This document shows, in pieces, positions 33,076 to 42,018 of a stretch of DNA of 64,000 nt (positions within the stretch are counted from its first letter, which is position 1; each line of letters starts with the position of its first letter). The notes beneath the pieces were generated by a model. It was not told the DNA's origin and made no database searches. It saw only the letters and a program-made list of their open reading frames with translations. This DNA comes from Nitrospina sp. (GTDB lineage: Bacteria; Nitrospinota; Nitrospinia; Nitrospinales; Nitrospinaceae): the NCBI GenBank assembly GCA_020430445.1, contig JAGQJZ010000003.1, positions 1-64,000 on the forward strand, written 5' to 3'. The position numbers were made by a program, and so were the translations under genes.

Positions 33076-35073
33076 ATGAAAATCTGGCAACGGTTCACAC
33101 TTCTGATGGTTGTGGTGGTGTCTATCATCTGTTTGTCGGAATATTTTCTTCTCCAGTCCGCACGGGACGCACTAAAAAAACAGATCGGCCGCCAAACGTT
33201 GCAGATGGGACGCAAGACCCTCAACGGCGTTCTGTCGCAATTGAATTCGGCCCTCGATCAGATCCGCGCTTTTTCAAACGCCCTGCGCCTCCAGTCCATT
33301 ACAAAACTCTCCAATGCCGCTTTTGAGAACAGGAGTGACTTGAAAGCTTACATCCATCGGGTCGACAGGGATTGGATAAAAGGCCTTCAAACCCCGGAGA
33401 TCGACTCCGTTCTGCAGAATGAACTGTCGACTGCTTTTCGGAAATACATTGAGTATTACCAGACCCGCTACGGATACCCTGTGTTCAGTGAGTTGTTCGC
33501 CACCAACCGCTTTGGAATGGTCATCGGGGCGTCGCCCCGGACTTCGGACTTTATGCAGGCGGATGAGGAGTGGTTCCGGAGTACAGTGAGCAGCAAAAGC
33601 GGTTGGCTGGATGCTGTGGAGTTCGATGAGAGCTCCGGGGCTTTTGCCCTGAATGCGAACCTCCGGATTGAGGAGGCGAACGGGGAACTGCTCGGGGTCC
33701 TGCGCGTGGGAATCAATCTGAAAGGGATCGAAGCCATGATCAATTCCTCGCGCATCCATTCCACCTACAAGAGCATTGGCGTGACCCTGGTCAATCACCG
33801 GGGCGATGTGTTGTTTGACAGTTCGCGGCAATCTTTCGTCGAGACCGCGAATGCCGCCCATGCCTTGTCGTTCGGGGCCAATATCGCTTCGCGGGAACCG
33901 GTGGACCGGACGATCAGGGGGCAAAGCGGTTTTCTGGAATATGAAAGGGGTGGCATCCGTTATTTGAGCGCCTATGTCCCGTCCCCGGCGGACTTGGCCC
34001 CGGAAGGCGTGCGCTGGGGATTGGTGGTCGACATTGAACTGAACGAAGTGTTCGCATCGGTCACCGAACTTGAAAAGGGTTTTTTGATCACGATGCTGGT
34101 TTCACTGCTCATCATCGCCGTCATGGGAGTTCCGCTGCTTTTTTCAATCATCCGGCCCCTCCACAACCTTCGCGATGCCAGCGCGGAATTGGCGGAAGGC
34201 CGGTTGCAGGACAATGTGGACATCGACCGGAAAGACGAGATCGGCGAACTGGCCCGTTCTTTCAAGGCGATGGCGGAACGAATATTCGATCAGAAACGTT
34301 ATCTTGAGCAGCGCGTTGAGGAACGGACGCGGGAATTGTCTTTGGCGAAAGAAGCGGCGGAAACCGCAAGCCAGGCCAAATCCTCATTCCTGGCCAGGAT
34401 GAGCCACGAGCTGCGCACCCCGCTGAACGCCATTCTCGGGTTTTCCCAGATCATGATCATGAATTCCAAAAACTCCCTGACCGATACGCAGCAGAAAAAC
34501 CTGGAAAGAATTTATTGCTCCGGAAATCACCTGCTCGATCTTATTAACGAAGTGCTGGATTTGTCCAGGATCGAGTCCGGAACCCTGCGGCTGGTTCTGG
34601 AGAAGGTTGAATTGATTCCAATGGTCGAAAATGTCATTTCGCTTTCGCAATCCCTTGCGGATCAAAAAAATATATCGATCCGTTTCAATCACAACCAGGG
34701 GCGTGATGTTTTTGTAATGGCGGATTCCCTGCGGCTCAAGCAAATCACCATGAACCTGATCGCCAATGCGATCAAATACAACAAACCCGGCGGTTTGGTC
34801 GAAATTTTTGTCGAGGAACGGGAAAATGAAACGGTGTGTTTGAGTTTCCATGACACCGGGAGGGGAATTCCCCAGGAGAAACAGGACCGTCTGTTCCAGC
34901 CCTTCGAGCGGTTGGGCGACGATCCGGACTCAGAAGAGGGAACGGGTATCGGCCTGGCCATCTCGAGGCAACTGGTCGAGATGATGGGAGGCCGCATCGG
35001 GGCCGAAAGCGTTTATGGCGAGGGGAGCTGTTTTTTTATCGAGTTGCCCCGGGTGGCCGGGGGACAATCATAA
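33076..35073 (+). CDS. membrane sensor histidine kinase with Cache-type sensor
   Basis: The 665-residue kinase has a first membrane helix (residues 8-26), a double-Cache periplasmic sensor (30-320, including RYGYPVFSELFATNRFGMVIGASPRTSDF, typical of dCache folds), a second helix (335-357), HAMP, a coiled coil, HisKA with His444 and an ATPase domain ending PRVAGGQS. Its catalytic half resembles the kinase at 25931-27925. No receiver domain or partner regulator is adjacent. A 9-bp inverted repeat follows the gene. Confidence 0.92.
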   Translation: MKIWQRFTLLMVVVVSIICLSEYFLLQSARDALKKQIGRQTLQMGRKTLNGVLSQLNSALDQIRAFSNALRLQSITKLSNAAFENRSDLKAYIHRVDRDWIKGLQTPEIDSVLQNELSTAFRKYIEYYQTRYGYPVFSELFATNRFGMVIGASPRTSDFMQADEEWFRSTVSSKSGWLDAVEFDESSGAFALNANLRIEEANGELLGVLRVGINLKGIEAMINSSRIHSTYKSIGVTLVNHRGDVLFDSSRQSFVETANAAHALSFGANIASREPVDRTIRGQSGFLEYERGGIRYLSAYVPSPADLAPEGVRWGLVVDIELNEVFASVTELEKGFLITMLVSLLIIAVMGVPLLFSIIRPLHNLRDASAELAEGRLQDNVDIDRKDEIGELARSFKAMAERIFDQKRYLEQRVEERTRELSLAKEAAETASQAKSSFLARMSHELRTPLNAILGFSQIMIMNSKNSLTDTQQKNLERIYCSGNHLLDLINEVLDLSRIESGTLRLVLEKVELIPMVENVISLSQSLADQKNISIRFNHNQGRDVFVMADSLRLKQITMNLIANAIKYNKPGGLVEIFVEERENETVCLSFHDTGRGIPQEKQDRLFQPFERLGDDPDSEEGTGIGLAISRQLVEMMGGRIGAESVYGEGSCFFIELPRVAGGQS

Positions 35074-35122
35074 GGAACGGGATTGTTACGATTGTCCCTT
35101 TGCTGGCTTTGCTGTTCCGGAC

Positions 35123-35146
35123 GGCCCGGCTAATAAAAGCCGGGCC
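35123..35146. terminator. inverted repeat between convergent genes
   Basis: GGCCCGGCT (35123-35131) pairs perfectly with AGCCGGGCC (35138-35146) across a six-base A+T loop. It lies between the kinase and the converging porin gene. No T-tract follows, so termination strength is uncertain. Confidence 0.6.
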
Positions 35147-35159
35147 TGAGCGTGTGCTC

Positions 35160-36581
35160 CTAGAACCGGAACGTCAGCATGGTGCCCGCATAGGTGATGT
35201 CCCCGGCCGGGGGCGTCTGCCGCAGGAACTCCCCGGCATCGAAATAAACGAAGATGCCCTTGAGGTCCACGTGTGAATTGAAGGTGTATTTGACCTCCAG
35301 CTCCGGCTGGGTGCCGACATAGCGCGCCCGGCTGAGAGCGCCCGTTCGCAACAGTCCCCCGCCGATGCTGTAGAGGCCGTCGGTCAGGCTGTCGCGCCAG
35401 ATAAACTGCGTGCTCGCCGTGGCCGACCAGTGCCGGTCGAGGACAAAGGTGACGCGCGGGTGCAGATTGCGCTGGTTGGTCAACCCGGCTGCCGCCAACT
35501 GGCTGATGTGTTTCCCTTTTGGAAAAAACGGATTGAAAGAGTTCAGTTCCCCGTCGTTCGGGTTGTCATCGCCGCTGTAAAGGTCCGCCCGCAGGCTCAG
35601 CCGGAGAGAACGGACTTCGCCCCAGCGGAAGGTGTACCCCGTATCCGAAGCCAGCGCGTAGGCCTTGATGTTGCGGGTGTTGAAATCGCCGAACTGGTAG
35701 AGGAATTCAAAATTGTAATCCCAGCCCTCGAATTTCCCCCAAAGCCGGGTGCCGAGGGTGTGCCGCAGTTCGTCCGCCGTTCCCTGGTCGTATTGGCCCG
35801 CTTGCCGGTGGTGTCCCAGGTAATACAAATCAACATTGAGCGGAACCGGGAGGCTTTTATAAACTCCGTAAAGCCCCCACACCGTCTCCGCATCGGTCGA
35901 CTTATCGTCGAAATAACCCGTGTTGATTTGTACCGGGCGCGCCCCAAATACACGCAGATCCAGCCCTTCCCACTTCAGGATGCCCATGGCTGCATCGTGA
36001 CTCAAGCGCATATTGGGGCGCTCACGGTAATTGAAAAAACGGCGGGAACCGAAAATGATTTCCTGCCTGCCGGCGCGTACCGTAAGGGATTTTTTCTGGG
36101 TCTCCCCAAGCAGACGGACGTCCGCGAAGGCCTGATGCAGGTCGAATCGGTCTTCGTCGACTCCGCGCGGGCCGCCGTTACGTCCGGTCTCGATACCGCT
36201 CATGAATTGCGTGAAGACACGGAACCGCTGGCCGACGTGCAGGTCGCCATGAATCAGGTACCGTTGCAGATAGTAACCGTTGTCGTCCTGCGGTCCCTGT
36301 CCCCAGTTGTTGTTGTCGATATATTCGAAATGCTGGCGGGTTTCGCCACCAAAGGAAAGAAACGTGTCCCCGGACTGTGTGAGGGGAATGTATTTGACCG
36401 GGTCAAACCAGTCGGTGCGTTTTTTCGGGTCTTTAAGGAAAGAATAATCCTCCTTGTAACGGGATTGATTGAAAGCCGGGCGTTCGGAATTCCCTTCGCC
36501 GGCATCGGCGTACGCGGTAATCAACAGGAGGCAAGAGCAGGCCAGAACAGAAAACACAACTCTTAAAATTAAAATTTTCAA
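35160..36581 (-). CDS. alginate-export-like outer membrane porin
   Basis: The 473-residue protein has a signal peptide ending near TAYADAG. A long series of amphipathic strands follows and ends in Phe (TYAGTMLTFRF), as outer-membrane barrels do. Its middle section (RAGRQEIIFGSRRFFNYRERPNMRLSHDA) matches the alginate export (AlgE-like) domain family. It is probably a channel for an anionic solute or polymer; the cargo is unknown. Similar porins are common in nitrite-oxidising and other marine bacteria. The gene is single. Confidence 0.85.
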   Translation of the reverse strand: MKILILRVVFSVLACSCLLLITAYADAGEGNSERPAFNQSRYKEDYSFLKDPKKRTDWFDPVKYIPLTQSGDTFLSFGGETRQHFEYIDNNNWGQGPQDDNGYYLQRYLIHGDLHVGQRFRVFTQFMSGIETGRNGGPRGVDEDRFDLHQAFADVRLLGETQKKSLTVRAGRQEIIFGSRRFFNYRERPNMRLSHDAAMGILKWEGLDLRVFGARPVQINTGYFDDKSTDAETVWGLYGVYKSLPVPLNVDLYYLGHHRQAGQYDQGTADELRHTLGTRLWGKFEGWDYNFEFLYQFGDFNTRNIKAYALASDTGYTFRWGEVRSLRLSLRADLYSGDDNPNDGELNSFNPFFPKGKHISQLAAAGLTNQRNLHPRVTFVLDRHWSATASTQFIWRDSLTDGLYSIGGGLLRTGALSRARYVGTQPELEVKYTFNSHVDLKGIFVYFDAGEFLRQTPPAGDITYAGTMLTFRF

Positions 36582-36970
36582 AACAACACCCTGATATCCT
36601 TGTGTGAACGTTACAGGTTGAGACCGTTGCCAAAAATAGATTGGATCGGTCCAAAATCTTCTTTTATCCTATTGTTAGAGATGGGGTGTTTATTTGCAAG
36701 AAACAGAAGGGGAAAGGAATCAAGGGCTTCGCGTTTCTGTTTTTCCAGGAACAATTGCCGTTCCTATGATGACTCGCCAAAGAGTTTTTTTCTTAGGCGG
36801 CTCTCAAACAAGAGGGGAAGTCGAAATCGAAGATGTTCGAAAAATGGATGAATGCTATAAAATGTTTTTGGAAAAGGAGATAAGTAAAACTTTGAAAATA
36901 CGCTCCTGTTTTTTTATCCACCGTCAATGCGGCTTGGTGATATTTCTGCATTAATGGAGACATCCACTGA
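36582..36970. other. divergent intergenic region without recognised gene
   Basis: This 389-base A+T-richer gap lies between the porin gene and the DUF1566-like gene. Two overlapping open frames of 80-90 codons cross it, but neither shows a domain or ribosome-binding site. Promoters for both flanking genes are expected here. Confidence 0.45.
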
Positions 36971-37585
36971 ATGAGACATCAAATGAACGCTTTTAATACC
37001 CTTGGGAAACGCCTGTCTTTAGCGGGTTTGTTGACAGCGCTGGCGTGCGTTTTTGTTTCTGGATTTGGCGTGGCCCCCGCGATTGCGGAGCGCGGCGTTT
37101 ACGAAGCCCCTCCCTATGTTCCGCCGCCGCCCAGGCCCCGGGCGGAGTCCACCCTGCGCGACCAGGGCAACGGAATCATTCTGGACACCGCCACCGGTTT
37201 GATGTGGACGCAGGTGGACAGCTACGCCGACCTCCACAAGTGCCTGGACTGGCGGGAATCGCTGGAATATATCCGCGGCTTGAAAACGGGGGGATACGGC
37301 GACTGGAGAATGCCCACGGTCAAGGAACTGCTCACCCTGTTCGATCCTTCACAGGACAACATCCTGGCCTGGGACCACAACCCGGAATACCCTCTGTCCC
37401 TGAGCCCGCTTTTTGCCGAAGGCGCCGCCTACTGGTACTGGTCGAGCGATTGCGGGCAGACGGAACTCACCATGGGGTGCGCCAAGTCGGTCTACTTCGT
37501 CAACGGAAACATCCAGATCCGGCGGGTCGAGTTGTGCAACAACGGCGGGGTGCGCGCCGTGCGCGAGGGTGTGGCGGAAAAATAA
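36971..37585 (+). CDS. secreted DUF1566 (Lcl-type) domain protein
   Basis: The 204-residue protein has a signal peptide (residues 12-40) and a Pro-rich linker (APPYVPPPPRPR). A DUF1566 domain follows, with the usual LDTATGLMWT opening, a GGYGDWRMPTVKELLTLFD core, WSSD and GGVRAVR. The fold is related to FGE/C-type lectin-like domains and often occurs in cell-surface proteins. The Cys in KCLDW, DCGQ, GCAK and LCNN may form disulfides. A second in-frame ATG lies four codons downstream. Function is unknown. Confidence 0.8.
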   Translation: MRHQMNAFNTLGKRLSLAGLLTALACVFVSGFGVAPAIAERGVYEAPPYVPPPPRPRAESTLRDQGNGIILDTATGLMWTQVDSYADLHKCLDWRESLEYIRGLKTGGYGDWRMPTVKELLTLFDPSQDNILAWDHNPEYPLSLSPLFAEGAAYWYWSSDCGQTELTMGCAKSVYFVNGNIQIRRVELCNNGGVRAVREGVAEK

Positions 37586-37634
37586 GAAGCGCGCGCAAGC
37601 AGCCTCTGTGAATTCCTGTTGGCGGGCCGGCCGA

Positions 37635-38231
37635 TCAGGGAGTGTTCCCGGTTCCGGGAGTGCTGTCCGCACCGGGCGGGGGAGCACCCGGCAGCGGTTT
37701 TCCCGCCTCGCGCAAAAAGCGGTGGTACCCTTCCTTGATGTGGGCGACGAGTTCGTGCTCCGTCCCGAATTTCTTTTCCATGATGGCCAGTGATTTTTGG
37801 TAAGCGGTGTTCGCCTTTTCCACTTCGCCCCGGACGCGGTAATTTTCCGCCAGGTTGTTCAGGCTTGCGGCCACGTTCGGGTGGTCCGGGCCCAGCAGCT
37901 TTTCATCCAGCGCGATCAGGCGGAGGATGACGGGTTCCGCCTCGGAAAACTTGGACTGGAGCGTGTAGAATTCGATCAGGTCGCGCAGGGATTGATGGAG
38001 CCGTGCGTCCTTTTCGGAAAAATACCCGGCCACTTTCAGAGCGGAAACCAGAAGCCGTTCCGCTTCGTCAAGGTTCCCCAGGTTGTATTGTTCGACGGCG
38101 GACGTGCGGATCGTTTCCCAGTCCGGTTTCGGGGAAAAATACCGGTAAAAGAACAGCAGCGTGCCGGTCAGGAGAAGCGCCACGGCGATCCCCCGGATCC
38201 AGCCGGATGAAGTGGGTTGGGTTTCAGGCAT
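37635..38231 (-). CDS. membrane-anchored TPR protein
   Basis: The 198-residue protein has one N-terminal membrane helix (residues 12-32). Three or so tetratricopeptide repeats of the kinesin-light-chain type (TPR_12) follow, for example HPNVAASLNNLAENYRVRGE. The tail is rich in Pro and Gly. It probably serves as a periplasmic protein-interaction scaffold. Its ATG overlaps the last codons of the PrsW-like gene by 8 bases, so the two are translationally coupled. Confidence 0.8.
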   Translation of the reverse strand: MPETQPTSSGWIRGIAVALLLTGTLLFFYRYFSPKPDWETIRTSAVEQYNLGNLDEAERLLVSALKVAGYFSEKDARLHQSLRDLIEFYTLQSKFSEAEPVILRLIALDEKLLGPDHPNVAASLNNLAENYRVRGEVEKANTAYQKSLAIMEKKFGTEHELVAHIKEGYHRFLREAGKPLPGAPPPGADSTPGTGNTP

Positions 38232-39639
38232 TGGTCTTTTTTTCCCAGAGATCCCGTTCCAGTTCCCAGAAATGATTCAGGTCCTTTTGGACCCGGGCCA
38301 GTACCGCGCCCTGCAGCCCGAGAACGGCGAATTCCGTGACCCAGTACCCGGGCATGCCCAGGGGAAGGCTTTTGGCGGTCAGGCTCAGGATGAAGAACAG
38401 TCCCACCAGAATCCATAAGTTAAACGGGGACTTTATTTTTCCCCGGATGACCCGGTTGAGAATTTGAAGGAGTCCCAGCAGGAAGTAGGCTTCCATACCC
38501 GATACGAAAAAATACAGGGTCCATTCCGCCATGCGGGTTTCCTCCTGCGAAGCGAAGAGCTGCTGAAAACGTCCAAACAGGAAAAAGGGGACCAGCGTCA
38601 GGATGAACAGCAGCATGACCCGCAACTCGGGATTGACCCGGCACCGTTTCTGGTTCCTGATCTGCCGCAGGATTTTGTGGAACCAGAAATAGAAGTAAAA
38701 CCCCAGGGTCATGACAAAAAAGAGAATGATCTGCGCCGGTGGCTGGCGGGCCGGCGGGAAGCCGGTCAGGTAGACATGCCGGGCGCCGATTTCCTTGAAA
38801 AAAATCTCCTTGATGGTGGTCTGCTTTCCCGACGAAGTTTCTTCCAGAATATCGTCCGTCTCGAATTGTCCTTCGGCGATCTTGTTGCGGATGTCCTTCA
38901 ACAGGAACGGACCGGACCGGTTCCCGTTTTTCAAAACACAGAATTGTTTGCGGAAAAATTCAATGACCTTGGAATGGCGGGCCAGTTCTTTTTTGGCCCT
39001 GAGGCCGAAATAGATTCCCAGGCTCACCATCACGAGCAGGTACAAAAAGGACCAGGAGGTCTGGGAAAACACAACCGTGTCGTACAGGCCGTGGAGCAGA
39101 ACGACCAGGGCCGCGCCCTTGAAGATGACGGCCTTGCCGTTGGGGCTGAATTTGGCCGTGCCGAGAAAGTACCCGAATATGATGCCGAGAAAAGCGTGCC
39201 CCGGCACCGCGGTCACCATCCGGAGCAGGCCCACCGACTGGCCGTAGGAGAAAACATAGATCACATTCTCGAAGGTGGCGAAGCCGCAGCCCATGATGCC
39301 GCCGTAGACAATGCCGTCGAACGGTTCGTTGAACTGGCGGTCGTCGTACAGGAAGGCCTTGAGGAGCAACACCTTGAACAACTCCTCCACCAGGGCGACC
39401 ACGACAAACGCGTTGACCAGAACCTCCCAGCCGAAGCCGGGAGCGGTGTCGTTCAGGTGGTAGGCCGTCTGCAGGGTTTCCTCAATATAGGCCGACGGGA
39501 AGACGGCGAATCCCCCCAGCAGGAAACTCTTGATCACCATCCACCGGGGTTCCGGTTCCCATTTGTCGGAATAGTACAGGAAAATGGCCAGGGCGATTCC
39601 CGGACCGGTCGCGAGATAGAGAAGGTTGAAGAATTCCAT
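38224..39639 (-). CDS. PrsW-family membrane protease with embedded GYF-like domain
   Basis: The 471-residue protein starts at the ATG where the first membrane helix begins. The N-terminal half (residues 1-235) has the PrsW fold with its catalytic motifs: Glu85-Glu86-xx-Lys89, Glu124-Asn125, His148 and His183. A soluble segment at residues 255-300 (LKNGNRSGPFLLKDIRNKI) matches the GYF_2 peptide-binding domain. Four more membrane helices follow (from residue 315). PrsW proteases cleave membrane substrates such as anti-sigma factors. The extra domains may choose the target. The TPR gene follows in an operon. Confidence 0.85.
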   Translation of the reverse strand: MEFFNLLYLATGPGIALAIFLYYSDKWEPEPRWMVIKSFLLGGFAVFPSAYIEETLQTAYHLNDTAPGFGWEVLVNAFVVVALVEELFKVLLLKAFLYDDRQFNEPFDGIVYGGIMGCGFATFENVIYVFSYGQSVGLLRMVTAVPGHAFLGIIFGYFLGTAKFSPNGKAVIFKGAALVVLLHGLYDTVVFSQTSWSFLYLLVMVSLGIYFGLRAKKELARHSKVIEFFRKQFCVLKNGNRSGPFLLKDIRNKIAEGQFETDDILEETSSGKQTTIKEIFFKEIGARHVYLTGFPPARQPPAQIILFFVMTLGFYFYFWFHKILRQIRNQKRCRVNPELRVMLLFILTLVPFFLFGRFQQLFASQEETRMAEWTLYFFVSGMEAYFLLGLLQILNRVIRGKIKSPFNLWILVGLFFILSLTAKSLPLGMPGYWVTEFAVLGLQGAVLARVQKDLNHFWELERDLWEKKTNA

Positions 39640-39948
39640 GCCCGCACCCACATGAGATTGGATCGGTTCCGAACCCGTCCCGGAGGCAATGCAACGCCCG
39701 TGGCCGGGAGCTTTCAGGATAGTCCCATACTTTTCCCGGCAGGCCAAAAAATTTTAAACGGGACAGGGCTGCGCCGTTCCTTTAGAATGGCTGGCGTGAA
39801 CGATCCGTCATTTCAAGGAAACCTCTGATCATTCGACACGGCGGCTCCGGGCAACTCGCAGACTCCGGAACACCAGGGTCTGTTGGCTCGCGGCCGGCGG
39901 CAATTTTGAGAGGTGTCCTTCATTCATTCCAAAACAGGGAGAATCCAT
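39640..39948. other. divergent intergenic region
   Basis: This 309-base region separates the PrsW-like gene from the parvulin gene. It ends in AGGGAG, the parvulin ribosome-binding site. An in-frame upstream extension of the PrsW frame exists but carries no recognisable sequence. Confidence 0.45.
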
Positions 39949-40227
39949 ATGAGCTTTGCATCGGCCCGGCACATCCTCGTCGAAACGGAAGAGAAGTGTA
40001 ACCAGTTGAAGCAGGAGATTGAAGGCGGTTCGGATTTTGGGGAAATGGCCAAATCCCATTCCAAATGCCCGTCGGGAGCCAGCGGTGGAGACCTGGGCGA
40101 GTTCCGGCCCGGACAGATGGTGCCTGAATTTGACAAGGTGGTCTTCAACGAAGAAGTGGGCAAGGTGCACGGACCGGTGAAAACCCAGTTCGGCTATCAC
40201 CTGATCGAAATCACCAGCCGCAGCTAG
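39949..40227 (+). CDS. parvulin-type peptidyl-prolyl cis-trans isomerase
   Basis: The 92-residue stand-alone parvulin domain has family motifs ARHILVETEEKC, FGEMAKSHSKCPSG, GGDLGEFRPGQMVPEFDKVVF and TQFGYHLIEI. It speeds proline isomerisation during protein folding. With no signal peptide it is cytoplasmic, like PpiC of E. coli. The ATG follows AGGGAG. Its TAG stop overlaps the stop codon of the converging TPR-methyltransferase gene in a shared CTAG. Confidence 0.93.
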   Translation: MSFASARHILVETEEKCNQLKQEIEGGSDFGEMAKSHSKCPSGASGGDLGEFRPGQMVPEFDKVVFNEEVGKVHGPVKTQFGYHLIEITSRS

Positions 40228-41735
40228 TCCCCCATTTTCTTGAGTACGACGTTGTAGCCGGGGATGGGGACATCGTTTTCGGTGCGGATCACGGTGTCTT
40301 CCAGGGCCGCGACTTCCCACCCGAATTCATCCGCCAGCGCCAGCAGGTAATCGCGCGAGTGGCCGTAGCGCCCGGTTGGGCGCAGGCAAAAATCCGCTTC
40401 CCCGGAACGTTCCACTGAAAAGAGGAACCAGGCCGCGCTTGCGGCCTGCCGGTTGACGGCGTCGAACAGGGGCCGCAGATCCCCCAGATAGACCAGCACG
40501 TCCGTTGCCAGAAACAGGTCAAAATGTTCGGCGGACTGCTCAAGAAACCCCAGCAGGTCTCCTGTTTCCAGAGCATCGTAAACATGTTTCTGCCGCGCCA
40601 GGGCCACCATGTTTGCGGACAGGTCCACGCCGCTGAGGTGCCGGACGCGGTCCCGGAACACTTCCCCGGACAGGCCGGTGCCGCATCCCAGGTCCACGGC
40701 TTTTTCAAGGCGCAGGTCCGCCGGCGTCAACGGATCGAACAGGGCGCGCAATTCCTGGGGCGAACGGTACCCGAGCGCGTCGACCAGGCGTGACTCGAAT
40801 TCCGGCGCGGCTTTGTCGAACAGACGCCGCACGTAATCCGGCGGCGCGGTGGCGGTGGTGACGCCGTTCAAGGCATCGAGCATATGCCGGGCCGATTCGT
40901 TTGCAGGGTCGAGCTGGAGCGTCTGCTCGTAGTCCCGCCGCGCCTCGTCGTACTGTTTCAATAAATAATGAACATTGCCCCGGTTGTTCAGCGCCTTGGC
41001 GAAACGGGGAGCCAGGTCGATGGCCTGTTTGTAGCTTCCGAGAGCGGACTGCAACTCCCCTTCCTGCTCGTACAGGTTCCCCAGATTGAAATGGGCATCG
41101 GCAAAGCGGGGTTCGATTGCAAGCGCGCGCCGGTAGGCCTCCTGCGAACCCCCCGTTTCTCCCACCTCTTTCAAGACGATTCCCAGATTGTTCCAGGCCT
41201 GGAAATTTTCAGGCGCTGCGGCGACCACCCGTTCGAACGCGTCGCCGGCGGCGGTCCAGTTTTTCAAATCCATCAGGCAGGTGCCGAGGTTGAAAGCGTA
41301 AACTGGATCGCCCGGCTCCATTTCGACCGCCCGGCGGAATGCGGTCAGGGCTTCCTGCGGACGGTGCAGCTCCATCTGCACAAGCCCCAGGTTGAACCAC
41401 GCCGGGTCCAGCGCGGGATTCAGTTCGATGGCTTTCTGATAGGCGGAGGCGGCTTCCGGAAAGCGGTGGCTGGCCTGCAACACCTTGCCGAGGTTGTAAT
41501 GCGCCTCGGCAAAGCCGGAATGGACTTCGAGGGCTCTTTGTATGAGGGTGACGGCACGTTCATGGTTGCCGCGCTGGTATTCTAGCACACCGGAAATGTG
41601 CAGGGCGTCGAAATGGGACGGGTCCTGGTCCAGAACCTGTTGCAGGCATTCGCCCGCCACATCCAACCGTCCCTGGCCGAACGCGTGCGCGGCTTCATCG
41701 AGCAATTGATCTATGGAAGGGGCGGGTTGACTCAA
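40224..41735 (-). CDS. TPR protein with C-terminal SAM-dependent methyltransferase
   Basis: The 503-residue protein begins with eight or more tetratricopeptide repeats (residues 10-290; for example NPALDPAWFNLGLVQMELHRPQ is one unit). A class I methyltransferase follows (residues 305-500), with the SAM-binding VDLGCGTGLSGEVF near residue 345 and a DVLVYLGDL motif. It probably methylates a protein or small molecule recruited by the repeats. The substrate is unknown. No signal peptide is present. Confidence 0.88.
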   Translation of the reverse strand: MSQPAPSIDQLLDEAAHAFGQGRLDVAGECLQQVLDQDPSHFDALHISGVLEYQRGNHERAVTLIQRALEVHSGFAEAHYNLGKVLQASHRFPEAASAYQKAIELNPALDPAWFNLGLVQMELHRPQEALTAFRRAVEMEPGDPVYAFNLGTCLMDLKNWTAAGDAFERVVAAAPENFQAWNNLGIVLKEVGETGGSQEAYRRALAIEPRFADAHFNLGNLYEQEGELQSALGSYKQAIDLAPRFAKALNNRGNVHYLLKQYDEARRDYEQTLQLDPANESARHMLDALNGVTTATAPPDYVRRLFDKAAPEFESRLVDALGYRSPQELRALFDPLTPADLRLEKAVDLGCGTGLSGEVFRDRVRHLSGVDLSANMVALARQKHVYDALETGDLLGFLEQSAEHFDLFLATDVLVYLGDLRPLFDAVNRQAASAAWFLFSVERSGEADFCLRPTGRYGHSRDYLLALADEFGWEVAALEDTVIRTENDVPIPGYNVVLKKMGD

Positions 41736-42018
41736 GTGGATCTCCTGTTGTGGACGAGGGAATCATAACGCAAATCCGGAAATTTCAGTATCGTCCTGAA
41801 TGCGGAAATGTTCCGGTTGTAAAAGGAGGATGTCCCGTTTCCCATTTTTCCAGCCTCCGTGTTGCGGGAAACAGGCAGGTGTTTCAGAAAAAAAACGTTC
41901 AAAAAACGGATGTTAAATGATTAAAGCCGGGCCCGGCAACATTCTAAAATGAATTTTGGTAAAATTGAAAACCCTGAAATCACGGGGTCCCGAATACTCA
42001 TTTAATTGGAACCAGACA

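Noticed and set aside
36600-36954. Two overlapping frames of 80-90 codons
   Set aside because: They are in an A+T-rich divergent promoter region and show no family features.
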